DNA of 14,232 bases from Pedobacter sp. (lineage in GTDB: Bacteria > Bacteroidota > Bacteroidia > Sphingobacteriales > Sphingobacteriaceae), in NCBI GenBank assembly GCA_028287885.1, contig JAQBOT010000200.1, positions 1-14,232 of the forward strand. The letters run 5' to 3'. Position 1 is the stretch's first letter. Each line of letters starts with the position of its first letter. Shown here in pieces: positions 14,232 through 14,232 of the stretch. Position numbers and translations under genes: made by a program. A model generated the notes under the pieces. The model ran no database searches and was not told the origin of the DNA. It saw only the letters and a program-made list of their open reading frames with translations.

Positions 14232-14232
14232 G

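Noticed and set aside
1..14232. Mobile element, phage, CRISPR or defence island
   Set aside because: No transposase, integrase, repeat array, tRNA target or toxin-antitoxin pair seen; gene content is core and envelope-type with uniform composition.

Overview
The window is ordinary chromosomal DNA from a Bacteroidetes bacterium, most likely the Sphingobacteriaceae (Pedobacter/Mucilaginibacter-like). Five things point there: moderate GC; Bacteroidetes-type -7 promoter elements (TAnnTTTG) with little Shine-Dalgarno signal; several SPII lipoproteins; a TlpA-type thioredoxin with a DUF4369-like N-terminus; and a PhoB-like regulator of the type common in this phylum. I see no insertion sequence, integrase, CRISPR array, tRNA or other clear sign of gene transfer. 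Both edges cut through genes.

Layout. Positions 1-2293 (+): the 3' part of an MscS-type mechanosensitive channel, whose stop overlaps the start of a LacX-like aldose 1-epimerase by ATGA. Positions 2366-4690 (+): a secreted S9B (DPP IV-like) peptidase, ending at a strong bidirectional terminator (4736-4769). Positions 4804-6725 (-): a fabH-family ketoacyl-ACP synthase, a small lipoprotein and a small secreted helical protein, read toward that same terminator. Positions 6796-7930 (+): divergent from fabH, a SCO1/SenC copper chaperone lipoprotein followed after 3 bases by a mono-haem cytochrome c lipoprotein, a likely respiratory-oxidase assembly or electron-transfer pair. Positions 7957-8322 (+): the RNase P RNA gene rnpB with its own promoter. 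Positions 8399-9799 (+): a receiver/AAA+/Fis-HTH response regulator of the NtrC class whose sigma-54 contact loop is altered. It converges on a minus-strand group: PhoB-like response regulator (13067-12378), RluA-type pseudouridine synthase (12349-11627) and CLC anion channel with two CBS domains (11616-9826). The right edge holds a TlpA-like thiol-disulfide lipoprotein (13176 to the edge), also on the minus strand.

Functionally this is a mix of housekeeping (rnpB, fabH, pseudouridine synthase), envelope and periplasmic functions (MscS, CLC, DPP, SCO/cytochrome, TlpA, small lipoproteins) and two response regulators with no histidine kinase gene in view. The points most worth following up are three TTAACN hexamers at exact 11-bp spacing upstream of the PhoB-like regulator (likely autoregulatory boxes); the GSFTSA loop in the NtrC-class protein; a CLC with a non-canonical anion-filter motif and no internal proton glutamate; and a DPP-like protease whose double-Glu substrate motif is atypical. 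I found nothing that looks like a new defence or mobile system.
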